This document shows positions 23,305 through 32,057 of a stretch of DNA of 39,130 nt, one piece after another. Source of the stretch: Myxococcales bacterium. Lineage in GTDB: Bacteria; Myxococcota_A; UBA9160; SMWR01. The notes under the pieces are model-generated. The model did no database searches. It saw only the letters and a list, made by a program, of their open reading frames with translations, and was not told where the DNA came from. The stretch is taken from contig JACZVU010000006.1 of assembly GCA_022572485.1 (NCBI GenBank), positions 1-39,130 of the forward strand, written 5' to 3'. The translations under genes and the position numbers were made by a program. Each line of letters starts with the position of its first letter. Position 1 is the stretch's first letter.

Positions 23305-24663
23305 ATGTCCGACCGCATACTGCTAATCGATCCCGACCCGACTGGGCGAGACCAGCAGCTGATCGCCTTGTCCGAGGCCGGGTTCGATGCCGTGGGGGTA
23401 GCCAACGCCGAGCGGGCCTTTCACTTGATCAAGGCAATGCCGCCCGACATCATCATCTGTGACGCTCTCACACCCGGAACTGACGATCTCGAGCGGATCG
23501 GGCAGATTTCGCGCCACGCGCCCGAAGCCACCTTACTCGTCACCTCTTCGCCCCGCGATTACGAGGCAGCGATGGAGATCGCGCTTCGCGGCGCCCATGG
23601 GTATCTCAAAAATCCCCTGCATTTATCAGAGCTTCGCTTGAGGCTCCGCAACGCGAGCGAGCGCGGGCTCTTGAGACGCCAGAATCGCTTGCTCCGCTGG
23701 GAAATCGCCAAGGCCAGCGGCGAGCATCCGATCGTAACCGCTTCAAGCTCCATGATCAGCCTCCTTGAAAACGTTGAACGAGCGGCTGCATGCAAATCGC
23801 CAGCACTGTTGGTAGGCGAATCCGGAACCGGAAAAGAAGCCATCGCCCGCGCGATTCACGCACTCTCGAATCGGCGCAACCATAGTTTTGTCTCCGTGCA
23901 ATGCGCGACACAGCCAACCGAAACTGTCTCAATGAAATTGTTTGGTGGCAGCAAAAATGGAACGAGCACTACGGATCGAACCCACCACGGACTCCTGCTG
24001 GACGCGAACCGCGGTACCCTCTTTTTGGATGAAGTTGGAGCATTGCCTCTTTCCGTTCAGGACCAAATCCTTCGCGTATTGAAGGATGAGAATCCCCAAT
24101 CGATGCCGGCGTCAAAATTTCGCCCCGTAGACCTCAGAATCATCGCGGCTACCGCTCGTAACCTCAAAGACGATGTCGCGAATGGCCTATTCCGAGAGAG
24201 TCTCTACAAACGTCTCGATTCAATCCGGCTCGACGTCCCGGCGCTTCGGGATCGACGGGAGGACATTCCCCTACTGGTCGATCATTTTCTCGACCGTTAC
24301 CGACGAGAGCTCGCAAAGCCGGCCCGAGCGATCGCGGAGGATGCGCTGGAGATTTTGGTCGCACACCATTGGGCCGGAAATCTTCGCGAACTCGAAAACG
24401 TAATGGAAGCGGCGGTTATGTTGGCATGCGGAGATCGAATCTCGATTCAAGACCTTCCTTTCCGAATCGTGTCGGCACCCCCACAGGGGAGTGCATCCAA
24501 AATGGATCTATGCCTGAAGCGCGGCCGACGGGCTTTCGAAATAGACCTGATCCACCGAGCACTGCGCGCCACGGGTGGCAACCGCACGCACGCCGCAAAG
24601 CGGCTCGAGATCAGCCATCGTGCCTTGCTCTACAAGATCAAGGAGTATGGAATCAGCGATTGA
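23305..24663 (+). CDS. NtrC-type response regulator lacking GAFTGA
   Basis: A 452-residue protein with receiver, AAA+ and Fis-type HTH domains. The receiver has Asp9/Asp11, the phosphoacceptor Asp53 (CDALTPG) and Lys102. The AAA+ core has Walker A GESGTGKE (171-178), Walker [10 protein letters not shown] (237-245) and the arginine-bearing FRESLYKRLDSIRLDVPALR. The C-terminus TGGNRTHAAKRLEISHRALLY is a normal Fis HTH. The sigma-54 contact loop, however, reads KLFGGSKNGTSTTDR where GAFTGA should be, so it probably cannot activate sigma-54 polymerase. R. capsulatus NtrC and TyrR are known exceptions of this kind that use sigma-70. It is divergent from the pil operon and convergent with pilR (4-bp gap). 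The ribosome site (AGGG close to the ATG) is weak. Confidence 0.9.
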   Translation: MSDRILLIDPDPTGRDQQLIALSEAGFDAVGVANAERAFHLIKAMPPDIIICDALTPGTDDLERIGQISRHAPEATLLVTSSPRDYEAAMEIALRGAHGYLKNPLHLSELRLRLRNASERGLLRRQNRLLRWEIAKASGEHPIVTASSSMISLLENVERAAACKSPALLVGESGTGKEAIARAIHALSNRRNHSFVSVQCATQPTETVSMKLFGGSKNGTSTTDRTHHGLLLDANRGTLFLDEVGALPLSVQDQILRVLKDENPQSMPASKFRPVDLRIIAATARNLKDDVANGLFRESLYKRLDSIRLDVPALRDRREDIPLLVDHFLDRYRRELAKPARAIAEDALEILVAHHWAGNLRELENVMEAAVMLACGDRISIQDLPFRIVSAPPQGSASKMDLCLKRGRRAFEIDLIHRALRATGGNRTHAAKRLEISHRALLYKIKEYGISD

Positions 24664-24667
24664 TCGC

Positions 24668-26062
24668 TCAGTTTTCGCCACCACTCGGGCGATCGAGCCC
24701 GAGCTTCTCCAAGCGATAGCGGAATGAGCGAAACGAAACACCCACAAGCTGGGAAGCACGTTTCTTCACGCCATTCGCAACCTGCAGCGCTTCTTTGAGT
24801 AGCCCACTCTCGTACTCATTGAGCATCGCTTCGAGATCGACTCCCTTGCTGATGGTAATTCGCGGGGAATCTCCGCATGCAGCTGGGCTCAGCACGGCGG
24901 GAGGAAGCGACTCGAGATCGATCACGCCAGAACGAGTGAGCGCAACAGCTCTCTCGATCGCATTTTCGAGTTCACGAACATTTCCAGGAAACCGGTACTC
25001 GATCAAGCGGGTGATCGCCTCATCGGTTGCATGGATTACGCTATTTTCGAGTTCCGTTGCGTACTTTTCGATGAAATGAGCGATCAGGAGCGGGATGTCT
25101 TCGCTTCGCTCGCGCAAAGGTGGAATCGGAATTTCGATCACGTTCAGGCGGTAGTAGAGATCCTCACGAAAACGGCCCAACGCCACTTCCTCGTCCAGGC
25201 GCCGATTGCTTGCCGCGATGATCCTGACGTTTGCCAGGGTATCTCCAGACCCACCGACTCGCCGAAAGCTTTTTTCCTGGATTGCGCGGAGCAACTTCAC
25301 CTGAACAGCGAGAGTGAGCTCTCCGACCTCATCGAGAAACAACGTACCGCCATCCGCAGCCTCGAAGAGCCCCTTCTTATTCCGGACAGCACCCGTGAAT
25401 GCGCCTTTGACATGACCGAAGAGTTCGGATTCGAGGAGTGCCTCCGGGATCGCCGCACAGTTGACGGCCACAAAGGGTTTATCGCGACGCGGCCCTTCCT
25501 GGTGGATCGCGCGTGCAACAATCTCCTTACCCGTTCCACTTTCTCCACTGATCAGCACATTGGCCTTGCTATCGGAAACCCGAGTAATCAGCTCGGTGAC
25601 TCGCCGAATCGCAGCACTGTTTCCGATAATGGAGCGATCTCGACTGTGGCTCCTCAATTCCTTTCGAAGCCTTCGATTTTCGCTGGAAAGAAGTTTCTTT
25701 TCCAGCGCTTTTTCGACCACGATCCGAAGCTCATCCACCTTGAAGGGTTTCGTGACGTAATCGTAGGCGCCCTCTTTCATTGCGCTGATCGCGGTCTCCG
25801 TGCTGGCGAATGCAGTGATCATGATGACGACGGTTTCCGGAGACATTTCGTATGCGGCATGGAGGAGGTCAATCCCCGAGCGCCCGGGCATCTGGATGTC
25901 GCTGATGACGACATCGAAGTCGTCACTTTCAAGATGCACCAGTGCAGTATCGACATCGCCCGCAGTGGCGACATCGTAGCCCTCGCTTCTGAAGAAGATC
26001 TCGAGAAACTCCCGCATGCTGCGCTCGTCGTCAACGACGAGAATTCGAGCTTTTGTTCTCAA
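24668..26062 (-). CDS. pilR: Sigma-54-dependent response regulator PilR
   Basis: A 464-residue NtrC-class activator. The receiver has Asp10-12, the phosphoacceptor Asp55 (VISDIQMPG) and Lys in VTKPF. The AAA+ domain has Walker A GESGTGKE (173-180), the intact GAFTGA loop (220-225, in [12 protein letters not shown]) and Walker [12 protein letters not shown]. The C-terminal Fis HTH is [20 protein letters not shown]. With PilS it normally activates the pilin gene pilA, which is not in the window. The TTG start overlaps the pilS stop (TTGA), so kinase and regulator are translationally coupled. Confidence 0.93.
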   Translation of the reverse strand: MRTKARILVVDDERSMREFLEIFFRSEGYDVATAGDVDTALVHLESDDFDVVISDIQMPGRSGIDLLHAAYEMSPETVVIMITAFASTETAISAMKEGAYDYVTKPFKVDELRIVVEKALEKKLLSSENRRLRKELRSHSRDRSIIGNSAAIRRVTELITRVSDSKANVLISGESGTGKEIVARAIHQEGPRRDKPFVAVNCAAIPEALLESELFGHVKGAFTGAVRNKKGLFEAADGGTLFLDEVGELTLAVQVKLLRAIQEKSFRRVGGSGDTLANVRIIAASNRRLDEEVALGRFREDLYYRLNVIEIPIPPLRERSEDIPLLIAHFIEKYATELENSVIHATDEAITRLIEYRFPGNVRELENAIERAVALTRSGVIDLESLPPAVLSPAACGDSPRITISKGVDLEAMLNEYESGLLKEALQVANGVKKRASQLVGVSFRSFRYRLEKLGLDRPSGGEN

Positions 26063-27771
26063 ACTGATTCCCCCGCTCGAGGCAGTCGAATTCGCACAGT
26101 CGTACCCACGCCCAATTCACTCTCCAACCGAACGCTCCCGCCATGGTTCTCGACAATTCTATGAACCGTGGCCAAGCCGAGACCTGAGCCGTTCTGTTTT
26201 GTGGTGAAGAAGGGATCAAAGATTCGATCCAGCTTGTCCTTCGGGATCCCGGGGCCCTCATCAGAGATGGCGATCTCCAGCCAGCGAGCCTTTCCCTTCT
26301 TCCCCCCCGCCAGGTCTTTTCGGCTCCCAGAAGAGCCCTCTTGAGAATCGCGCTCGATTAGAACTCGAGCGCTGACGCGCAATTTTCCACCATCGGACAT
26401 GGCTTCGGCAGCGTTGAGAATCAGATTCCACAGCACTTGCCGGAGCTGTCCAGAGTCCGCGAAGGCCGTGAGCCCGTCTTCTACCTCGAAGTCGATTTCA
26501 ACCGCATCCGGCCGCACAGCATCAAACATCTTGAGAACGTCGGCGATAACCTCCTCGAGCCGGACTGCCTCCGGATTGAGAGGCCCTGGACGCGCATAGC
26601 TCAAGAAGTCGGAAATCAGGTGATCGAGGCGGCCCACTTCTCTCAGCACGATATCCATCAGATGCTCCGAATCGACGGATTCTTGTTGGACAGCCCTCCC
26701 CCTCTGTAGCATCTCGATCGATCCGGAGATCGCCGCGAGTGGGTTTCGAATTTCGTGGGCAATGCTGGCCGAAAGCTCCCCAATCGCTGCAAGGCGTTCG
26801 GATTGACGCAAATTTGCCTCCATCTCCACCACATCCGTGACATCCTGGAAGATCACCACGTGACCTTCGGTCTCGGTTTCGCCATCGCGCAGCACATAGG
26901 CCCCGATCCCGAGATGACGGAGGGCCTGGTCATTGCCTCGGTACGCCATCCGCCCGCGCGAATAGGTGCTGCCAGCTTCAATGCCTTCGGAATCGTCGAG
27001 CAGGTAGTCTTGAATTCCCGGTAGAACGGCTTCAACATTCAATCCGAGCACGTGGGTGCGATCTTGGCTGGTAATTCGCTCTGCCTCGGAGTTGAAAGAC
27101 GTGATCCGTCCCTCGCGATCCGTCGTCAGCAACCCACTTTTCAAACTCTCGACCGTGCGCTCGTGAAGGGTCTGAAGTCGGCTCAGGTCGCTTGTGCGCT
27201 GCTCGAGAGCTTCCCCTGCTCTACGCAAATCCGCAGACAACAGGCTCGCCAACCAAGCCACCAACACCACACCACCTGCGTTGAGCACCCACATGCTGAA
27301 CAACACAGGGGCAGGGCCCGGAGGCCCGATCGTGCGCAGAGCAAGCCAACCCCACTGTCCAACCAGGATTACGGCGCCGTACGCGAGCGCACCGGTTACC
27401 GCACAGATCAGCGCCCCCTTCCGCTCGAGCAGAATCGCGCCGTAGGCTCCGATGAGCACGTAGAGAAACGCGAAAGGAGAATCCGGCCCGCCCGACAAGT
27501 GAACCAGCGCGCTTACGATTGCAATATCCGTGGCGATGTTGAGAACCACGAAACGCTTGACGTGCCTGACCCGGCGCAAGATCAGTCCGTAGCCGATGGT
27601 CGCCACGAAGGCGAAGATCACCGTACCGTAGAAGCCCCACCATTCCGCGGGCGAATAGCTCCATCCCGTGGCCTCGAGGGCCGCCGCAACACCGAGGCTC
27701 AGCAACGACAGCGCGAGGCGCGCGCCCATCAGGGTGAGGAGCCTTTTCTCGAGTCCTCTGTCGACGCTCAA
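26059..27771 (-). CDS. pilS: Sensor histidine kinase PilS
   Basis: A 570-residue membrane kinase. The first ~180 residues hold about six transmembrane helices (for example ALSLLSLGVAAALEATG, then VIFAFVATIGYGLIL, then FAFLYVLIGAYGAILL), followed by a coiled coil and a PAS domain (about 205-315). The H-box is ASIAHEIRNPLAAISG (His339), the N-box NLILNAAEAM, and the G-boxes DEGPGIP and GSGLGLATV are all present. PilS senses pilin level in the membrane in other species. TTG at 27771 is chosen because GGAG lies about 7 nt upstream; an earlier in-frame start at 27870 would overlap pilC by 59 nt with implausible residues. Confidence 0.92.
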   Translation of the reverse strand: MSVDRGLEKRLLTLMGARLALSLLSLGVAAALEATGWSYSPAEWWGFYGTVIFAFVATIGYGLILRRVRHVKRFVVLNIATDIAIVSALVHLSGGPDSPFAFLYVLIGAYGAILLERKGALICAVTGALAYGAVILVGQWGWLALRTIGPPGPAPVLFSMWVLNAGGVVLVAWLASLLSADLRRAGEALEQRTSDLSRLQTLHERTVESLKSGLLTTDREGRITSFNSEAERITSQDRTHVLGLNVEAVLPGIQDYLLDDSEGIEAGSTYSRGRMAYRGNDQALRHLGIGAYVLRDGETETEGHVVIFQDVTDVVEMEANLRQSERLAAIGELSASIAHEIRNPLAAISGSIEMLQRGRAVQQESVDSEHLMDIVLREVGRLDHLISDFLSYARPGPLNPEAVRLEEVIADVLKMFDAVRPDAVEIDFEVEDGLTAFADSGQLRQVLWNLILNAAEAMSDGGKLRVSARVLIERDSQEGSSGSRKDLAGGKKGKARWLEIAISDEGPGIPKDKLDRIFDPFFTTKQNGSGLGLATVHRIVENHGGSVRLESELGVGTTVRIRLPRAGESV

Positions 27772-27811
27772 GAGCCTTCTCCGCGGTATCGGGTCGAATC
27801 CAGCTCCGTGG

Positions 27812-29023
27812 TCAGTTGATGGTCTCTGCGATCTTGAAGATCGGTAGATACATAGCGACCAGCATCGCACCGACCGTTCCGCCCAAGCCCACCATCATCA
27901 GAGGTTCCAGCATTGCGGTAAGGGCATCGACCGCAGCATCCACTTCGTCATCGTAGAAATCCGCAATCTTCGACAGCATCGCTTCCATTGCACCGGTCTC
28001 TTCGCCGACCGCGATCATTTGAACCACCATTCCGGGGAACACTTTCGATTCGGCCAGGGGTTCTGCAATCGTTCGCCCCTCCGAGATCGCCGCTCGAACC
28101 TTGTTCAGCGCTTCTTCGATGACCACGTTACCCGCGGTCTTTGCGACGATATCCAAGCCATCCAAGATCGGCACGCCACTCGCGATCATGGTTCCAAGCG
28201 TTCGGGTGAAACGCGCCACAGCGACCTTTCGGAGCAGTGAGCCGAAGACAGGAGCCTTCAAAAAGAGCGCATCGGTCGCCCGGCGAAACTTGTACGAGCG
28301 CTTGCGCGCCTGTAAAAATAAAATGACCGAAGCGGTCATGCCCATCAGAAAAACGCCGATCCACTCCTGCATGAAGTGACTCAGAACAACAACGACTTTG
28401 GTCGGTCCCGGGAGTTCACCGCCGAAATCCGAGAACATCTTTTCAAAAGTCGGAATTACCTTTACAAGAAGCATAACAACGACACCGATCGCAACGACGA
28501 GGACGGTGGTCGGATAGACCATCGCGCCCTTCACCTTCCGTGCAAGAGCGTCTGCTTTTTCCAGGTAGGCCGCCAAGCGGTTCAGGATCGTATCGAGAAT
28601 ACCACCTATCTCACCTGCAGCGACAAGGTTGCAAAACAAGGCGTCAAAGGGCTTCGGATGTTTGAAAAGAGCGTCCGCAAAGGTCGACCCCTGTTCAACA
28701 TCACTTCTCACTTCTTCGATGACCTTTTTGAAAGTCGGGTTTTCTTGCTGGTCACCAAGAATCTTCAAACACTGAACCAACGGAAGCCCCGCATCGATCA
28801 TCGTCGCGAACTGTCGCGTGAAAATGACGAGTTCCTTGGTTTTGATCGGCTGCTTGAGAAAACCAATGTATTCCGAAATATCCTTCGGTTTGATCTTCAC
28901 CGAAATCGGCGTGAGCATCTGCCCGCGAAGTGCGGTCATGACCGCTTCTTCGCTTGCCGCCTCCATCACGCCCTTCGTCACGGTTCCCTGTCGCGTCTTA
29001 CCCTTCCAGGTATAACTCCGCAC
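27812..29023 (-). CDS. pilC: Type IV pilus inner-membrane platform protein PilC
   Basis: A 403-residue polytopic protein with two T2SF domains. The first contains ELVIFTRQFATMIDAGLPLV; the second has KVAVARFTRTLGTMIASGVP and LAESKVFPGMVVQMIAVGEETG. Three transmembrane helices are visible (VYPTTVLVVAIGVVVMLLV, IGVFLMGMTASVILFL and MMVGLGGTVGAMLVAMYLPI). PilC couples the PilB and PilT motors to pilin insertion. GTG at 29023 opens VRSYTWKGKTRQG, equivalent to the usual N-terminus; GGGG lies about 11 nt upstream. It follows pilT by 27 nt. Confidence 0.95.
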   Translation of the reverse strand: MRSYTWKGKTRQGTVTKGVMEAASEEAVMTALRGQMLTPISVKIKPKDISEYIGFLKQPIKTKELVIFTRQFATMIDAGLPLVQCLKILGDQQENPTFKKVIEEVRSDVEQGSTFADALFKHPKPFDALFCNLVAAGEIGGILDTILNRLAAYLEKADALARKVKGAMVYPTTVLVVAIGVVVMLLVKVIPTFEKMFSDFGGELPGPTKVVVVLSHFMQEWIGVFLMGMTASVILFLQARKRSYKFRRATDALFLKAPVFGSLLRKVAVARFTRTLGTMIASGVPILDGLDIVAKTAGNVVIEEALNKVRAAISEGRTIAEPLAESKVFPGMVVQMIAVGEETGAMEAMLSKIADFYDDEVDAAVDALTAMLEPLMMVGLGGTVGAMLVAMYLPIFKIAETIN

Positions 29024-29050
29024 TGTCTTTCACCCCCCAGTGAACTTCGA

Positions 29051-30154
29051 TCAGCTCTTACCGCCTGATCTTCGCCCCTGCTTATTCGATTCGCCCTGCC
29101 CGACGAGCTTGCGAAGCTCCTCGACATCCGGGCTTCTACCCATTGCGTCCTCGATGGAAATCAGCCGCCGTTGGTGGAGCGAAGCGAGTGACTGATTCAT
29201 CGTCTGCATCCCAAACTTCTCCTGCCCCATCTGCATCGACGAATAGATCTGATGAAGCTTGTCCTCGCGGATCAGGTTTCGGATGGCTGCATTCGGAATC
29301 ATGACCTCCAGCGCCATGACTCGGCCGGGGCCATTGGCTTTTGGCAACAGGGCCTGACAAAGAACGCCTTCGAGAACGAATGAGAGCTGAGCGCGAATCT
29401 GCGCCTGCTGATACGGAGGGAACACGTCCACGATTCGATTGATCGTCTGGATGGCCGAGTTCGTGTGCAACGTTCCGAACGCCAGGTGGCCCGTTTCAGC
29501 GACCGTCAACGCGGCCTCGATCGTCTCGAGATCCCGCATCTCGCCGATCATGACCACATCCGGGTCTTGGCGCAGGATGTACTTGAGCGCCTTCTTGAAA
29601 CTCTCGGTGTCGGAGCCAACTTCTCGCTGATTGACAATACACCCCTTGTGGGGGTGCAAATACTCGATCGGATCCTCCACGGTTACAATGTGCTCGTTTC
29701 GCTCCTGATTGATCTTGTTGATAATCGCAGCCAATGTGGTCGATTTTCCAGAACCGGTCGGACCCGTCACGAGGATGAGGCCCCGCGGTTTCTCGCCGAG
29801 ATCAGAGACGATCTTCGGAAGGCCGAGTTCATCGACGCTGGGGATTGTGTAGGGAATTGCCCGAAACACCCCCGAGACATTTCCGCGCTGAACGAAGACA
29901 TTTCCGCGGAAACGAGAGAGCTTCTGAACGCTGAACGAAAGGTCTAGCTCGTTGTTTTCCTCGAATCGATGCTTTTGCGCGTCGGTCAATACCGAATAAC
30001 AAAGCTGCTTGGTTTCCGCCGGAGAGAGAGGCGGCATTCGCAATGGATGTAACTTTCCATCGATGCGCAATTGCGGAGACGCGCCGGTCGTGATGTGAAG
30101 GTCGCTCGCTCCCTTCTCGATCATTGCCTTCAATAGTTGATGCATGTTCGCCAT
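29051..30154 (-). CDS. pilT: Type IV pilus retraction ATPase PilT
   Basis: A 367-residue hexameric ATPase that powers pilus retraction. The N-terminal PAS-like domain (MHQLLKAMIEKGASDLHI) is followed by Walker A GPTGSGKST (131-139), the Asp box TVEDPIEY, Walker B DVVMIGEMRD (199-208) and the His box TGHLAFGTLHTN. The PilT-specific C-terminal AIRNLIRE is present, distinguishing it from PilU-like and PilB proteins. ATG at 30154 is preferred over one 15 codons earlier because AGGAG sits 7 nt upstream and the earlier start would overlap pilB. It starts 10 nt after the pilB stop. Confidence 0.96.
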   Translation of the reverse strand: MANMHQLLKAMIEKGASDLHITTGASPQLRIDGKLHPLRMPPLSPAETKQLCYSVLTDAQKHRFEENNELDLSFSVQKLSRFRGNVFVQRGNVSGVFRAIPYTIPSVDELGLPKIVSDLGEKPRGLILVTGPTGSGKSTTLAAIINKINQERNEHIVTVEDPIEYLHPHKGCIVNQREVGSDTESFKKALKYILRQDPDVVMIGEMRDLETIEAALTVAETGHLAFGTLHTNSAIQTINRIVDVFPPYQQAQIRAQLSFVLEGVLCQALLPKANGPGRVMALEVMIPNAAIRNLIREDKLHQIYSSMQMGQEKFGMQTMNQSLASLHQRRLISIEDAMGRSPDVEELRKLVGQGESNKQGRRSGGKS

Positions 30155-30164
30155 GCGTGGGCTC

Positions 30165-31865
30165 CTAGTTATCAGCCGTCGAAATGCGCAGCACTTCACT
30201 CAGTGTCGTGATCCCCTCACTGAGCTTTTCGAATGCGCTCTGCCGCAGGGATTTCATTCCAAGGCGAATTGCTTCCCGCTTCAAGTCGAGAGCAGAAGCG
30301 CCATTGAGAACGAATTCCTTCAATTCTTCGTGCATCGGCATGACTTCGTAGATAGCGATCCGCCCCTTGAACCCCGTATCCGAGCAGTTCCGGCAGCCTT
30401 GACCGCTCACGGGAACCACTTTTGCTGCGGCTTCCTCCGGCATCCCCGCTTCGATTAGGGAAGAGGTGTCGACATCGGGATCCTTCTCTCTGCAATCCTC
30501 ACAGACTCGACGCGCCAGGCGTTGAGCGACAATGCAGTTCACAGATGAAGCGACCAGAAATGGCTCGATGCCCATGTTGAGTAGCCGGTTGATCGTTGAA
30601 GGCGCGTCGTTGGTGTGGAGCGTAGAGAGAACCATGTGCCCGGTGAGAGCGGCCTTCACTGCGATTTCCGCAGTTTCAAAGTCGCGAATCTCACCAACCA
30701 TGATGATGTCGGGGTCTTGCCGCAGGAACGCTCTCAAGCCGGCTGCGAAATTCAGCCCGATATCATCGTGGATCTGGACCTGGTTGATTCCCGGAAGGTT
30801 GAATTCGACGGGGTCTTCGATGGTGGAAAGGTTCTCCGAGATCTGGTTGAGTTCCGAGAGTGCCGAGTACAACGTGGTGGTCTTACCCGATCCCGTGGGG
30901 CCCGTCACCAGAACCATCCCATAGGGCTGGTGGATCGCGTCCTGAAACCTCTCGAGCTGTTCTTTTTTGAATCCAAGCTTGGTCATGTCGAGTTGAAGGG
31001 TCGACTTATCGAGTAGCCGCAGGACGATTTTCTCGCCGAACAGTGTTGGCAATACAGAAACGCGAAAGTCCATTTCCCGCCCGCGTCCCATCTTGAGCTT
31101 GATGCGGCCGTCTTGCGGGAGACGTCGCTCGGCAATGTCGAGTTCGGACATGATCTTGACGCGAGAGAGGATGGCATTCTTCAACTTCATCGGAGGCTTC
31201 ATCACCTCGTAGAGCACGCCATCGATCCGGTAGCGGACGCGAAATTGCTTCTCGTACGGTTCGATGTGAATATCCGATGCCGTCTTCTTCACGGCGTCCG
31301 TGAGAATCAGATTGACGAGCTTGACGACCGGGGCATCTTCGGAAGCCTTTGCGAGTTCGCCTACATCGACGTCATCTTCATCTTGGATGAGATCGATGTC
31401 GGAATCGTCGAAGTCGCCCATGACGTCTTCGAGTGACGTCGATTGATCGTAGTATTTGTCGATCGCGCGCCGGATGGCATCTTCGACAGCGACGACTGCT
31501 TGTATGTTGTATCCCGTTAGAAACTTGATGTCGTCGAGCGCGAAGATGTTTGACGGATCCGAAGTCGCGAGGATCAGCGTCGACCCGGCTCGATTGACCG
31601 GAATCACGGTATGCTTGGTTGCAACGTCCTCGGGAATCAATCGAATGACAGCGGCGTCGATCTCGAATTCTTCCAAGTCGATGGAGGGAACGCCGTACTG
31701 CTTGGCGACGAATTCCGTGAGGTCATTCTCGTCCAGATACCCGAGCTGGGTGATCTGCGCGCCCAGGCGGGAGCCCTTTGCGCGAGCGTCATCTCGCGCC
31801 TGCCGCAGTTGCTCAGCGGTGAGCAAGTTCTCCTTGACGAGGAGTTCCCCAATCTGATCGTTCAC
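30165..31865 (-). CDS. pilB: Type IV pilus extension ATPase PilB
   Basis: A 566-residue motor for pilus polymerisation. An N-terminal MshEN/GSPII_E_N domain (about 1-140, IGELLVKENLLTAEQLRQAR) can bind c-di-GMP in related proteins; here conservation of the binding motif was not checked. A second N2 domain (ASDIHIEPYEKQFRVRYRID) precedes Walker A GPTGSGKTT (322-330), Walker B DIIMVGEIRD (386-395) and a His box TGHMVLSTLHTND. The zinc tetracysteine motif is complete (C455, C458, C491, C494). GTG at 31865 has AGGAGG about 11 nt upstream; three tandem repeats lie just before that. Confidence 0.96.
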   Translation of the reverse strand: MNDQIGELLVKENLLTAEQLRQARDDARAKGSRLGAQITQLGYLDENDLTEFVAKQYGVPSIDLEEFEIDAAVIRLIPEDVATKHTVIPVNRAGSTLILATSDPSNIFALDDIKFLTGYNIQAVVAVEDAIRRAIDKYYDQSTSLEDVMGDFDDSDIDLIQDEDDVDVGELAKASEDAPVVKLVNLILTDAVKKTASDIHIEPYEKQFRVRYRIDGVLYEVMKPPMKLKNAILSRVKIMSELDIAERRLPQDGRIKLKMGRGREMDFRVSVLPTLFGEKIVLRLLDKSTLQLDMTKLGFKKEQLERFQDAIHQPYGMVLVTGPTGSGKTTTLYSALSELNQISENLSTIEDPVEFNLPGINQVQIHDDIGLNFAAGLRAFLRQDPDIIMVGEIRDFETAEIAVKAALTGHMVLSTLHTNDAPSTINRLLNMGIEPFLVASSVNCIVAQRLARRVCEDCREKDPDVDTSSLIEAGMPEEAAAKVVPVSGQGCRNCSDTGFKGRIAIYEVMPMHEELKEFVLNGASALDLKREAIRLGMKSLRQSAFEKLSEGITTLSEVLRISTADN

Positions 31866-31886
31866 CGACGGCCTACCTCCTCACCT

Positions 31887-31931
31887 TGATACGGCGCCCC
31901 CTGATACGGCGCCCACCCTGATACGGCGCCC
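31887..31931 (-). repeat. Three tandem repeats upstream of pilB
   Basis: TGATACGGCGCCC occurs at 31887-31899, 31902-31914 and 31919-31931 with spacings of 15 and 17 bp, all identical. Each contains the palindrome GGCGCC. They end about 21 nt before the pilB GTG, so they could be operator sites for a regulator or lie in the mRNA leader. They are too short and too close for CRISPR. Confidence 0.75.
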
Positions 31932-31977
31932 ACCCACGAACGCGGCCGAATCGCAGAGCACTCCAACGAGATACCGG

Positions 31978-32018
31978 AACGATCTCGGACCTACGGCTCC
32001 GTAGGGCGAGAAATCGTT
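31978..32018 (-). terminator. Long imperfect hairpin between the YbhN-like gene and pilB
   Basis: A 41-nt dyad: AACGAT (31978-31983) pairs with ATCGTT (32013-32018), CTCG with CGAG, and TACGG with CCGTA around a CT loop, with a two-base bulge. It lies 40 nt after the stop of the YbhN-like gene (32058). On the minus strand it is followed by CCGG rather than T's, so factor-independent termination is uncertain. A second small dyad AACCCG/CGGGTT (32022-32034) adjoins it. Confidence 0.45.
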
Positions 32019-32057
32019 GGGAACCCGCCGGGTTATCGGCGATACGCAAGAGGAGCT

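Noticed and set aside
25031..26164. Plus-strand 377-codon open frame
   Set aside because: Antisense shadow of pilR and the end of pilS; no recognisable domain.
31887..31931. Tandem repeats considered as a CRISPR array
   Set aside because: Units are 13 bp with 2-4 bp between them, too short for repeats and spacers, and no cas genes are present.
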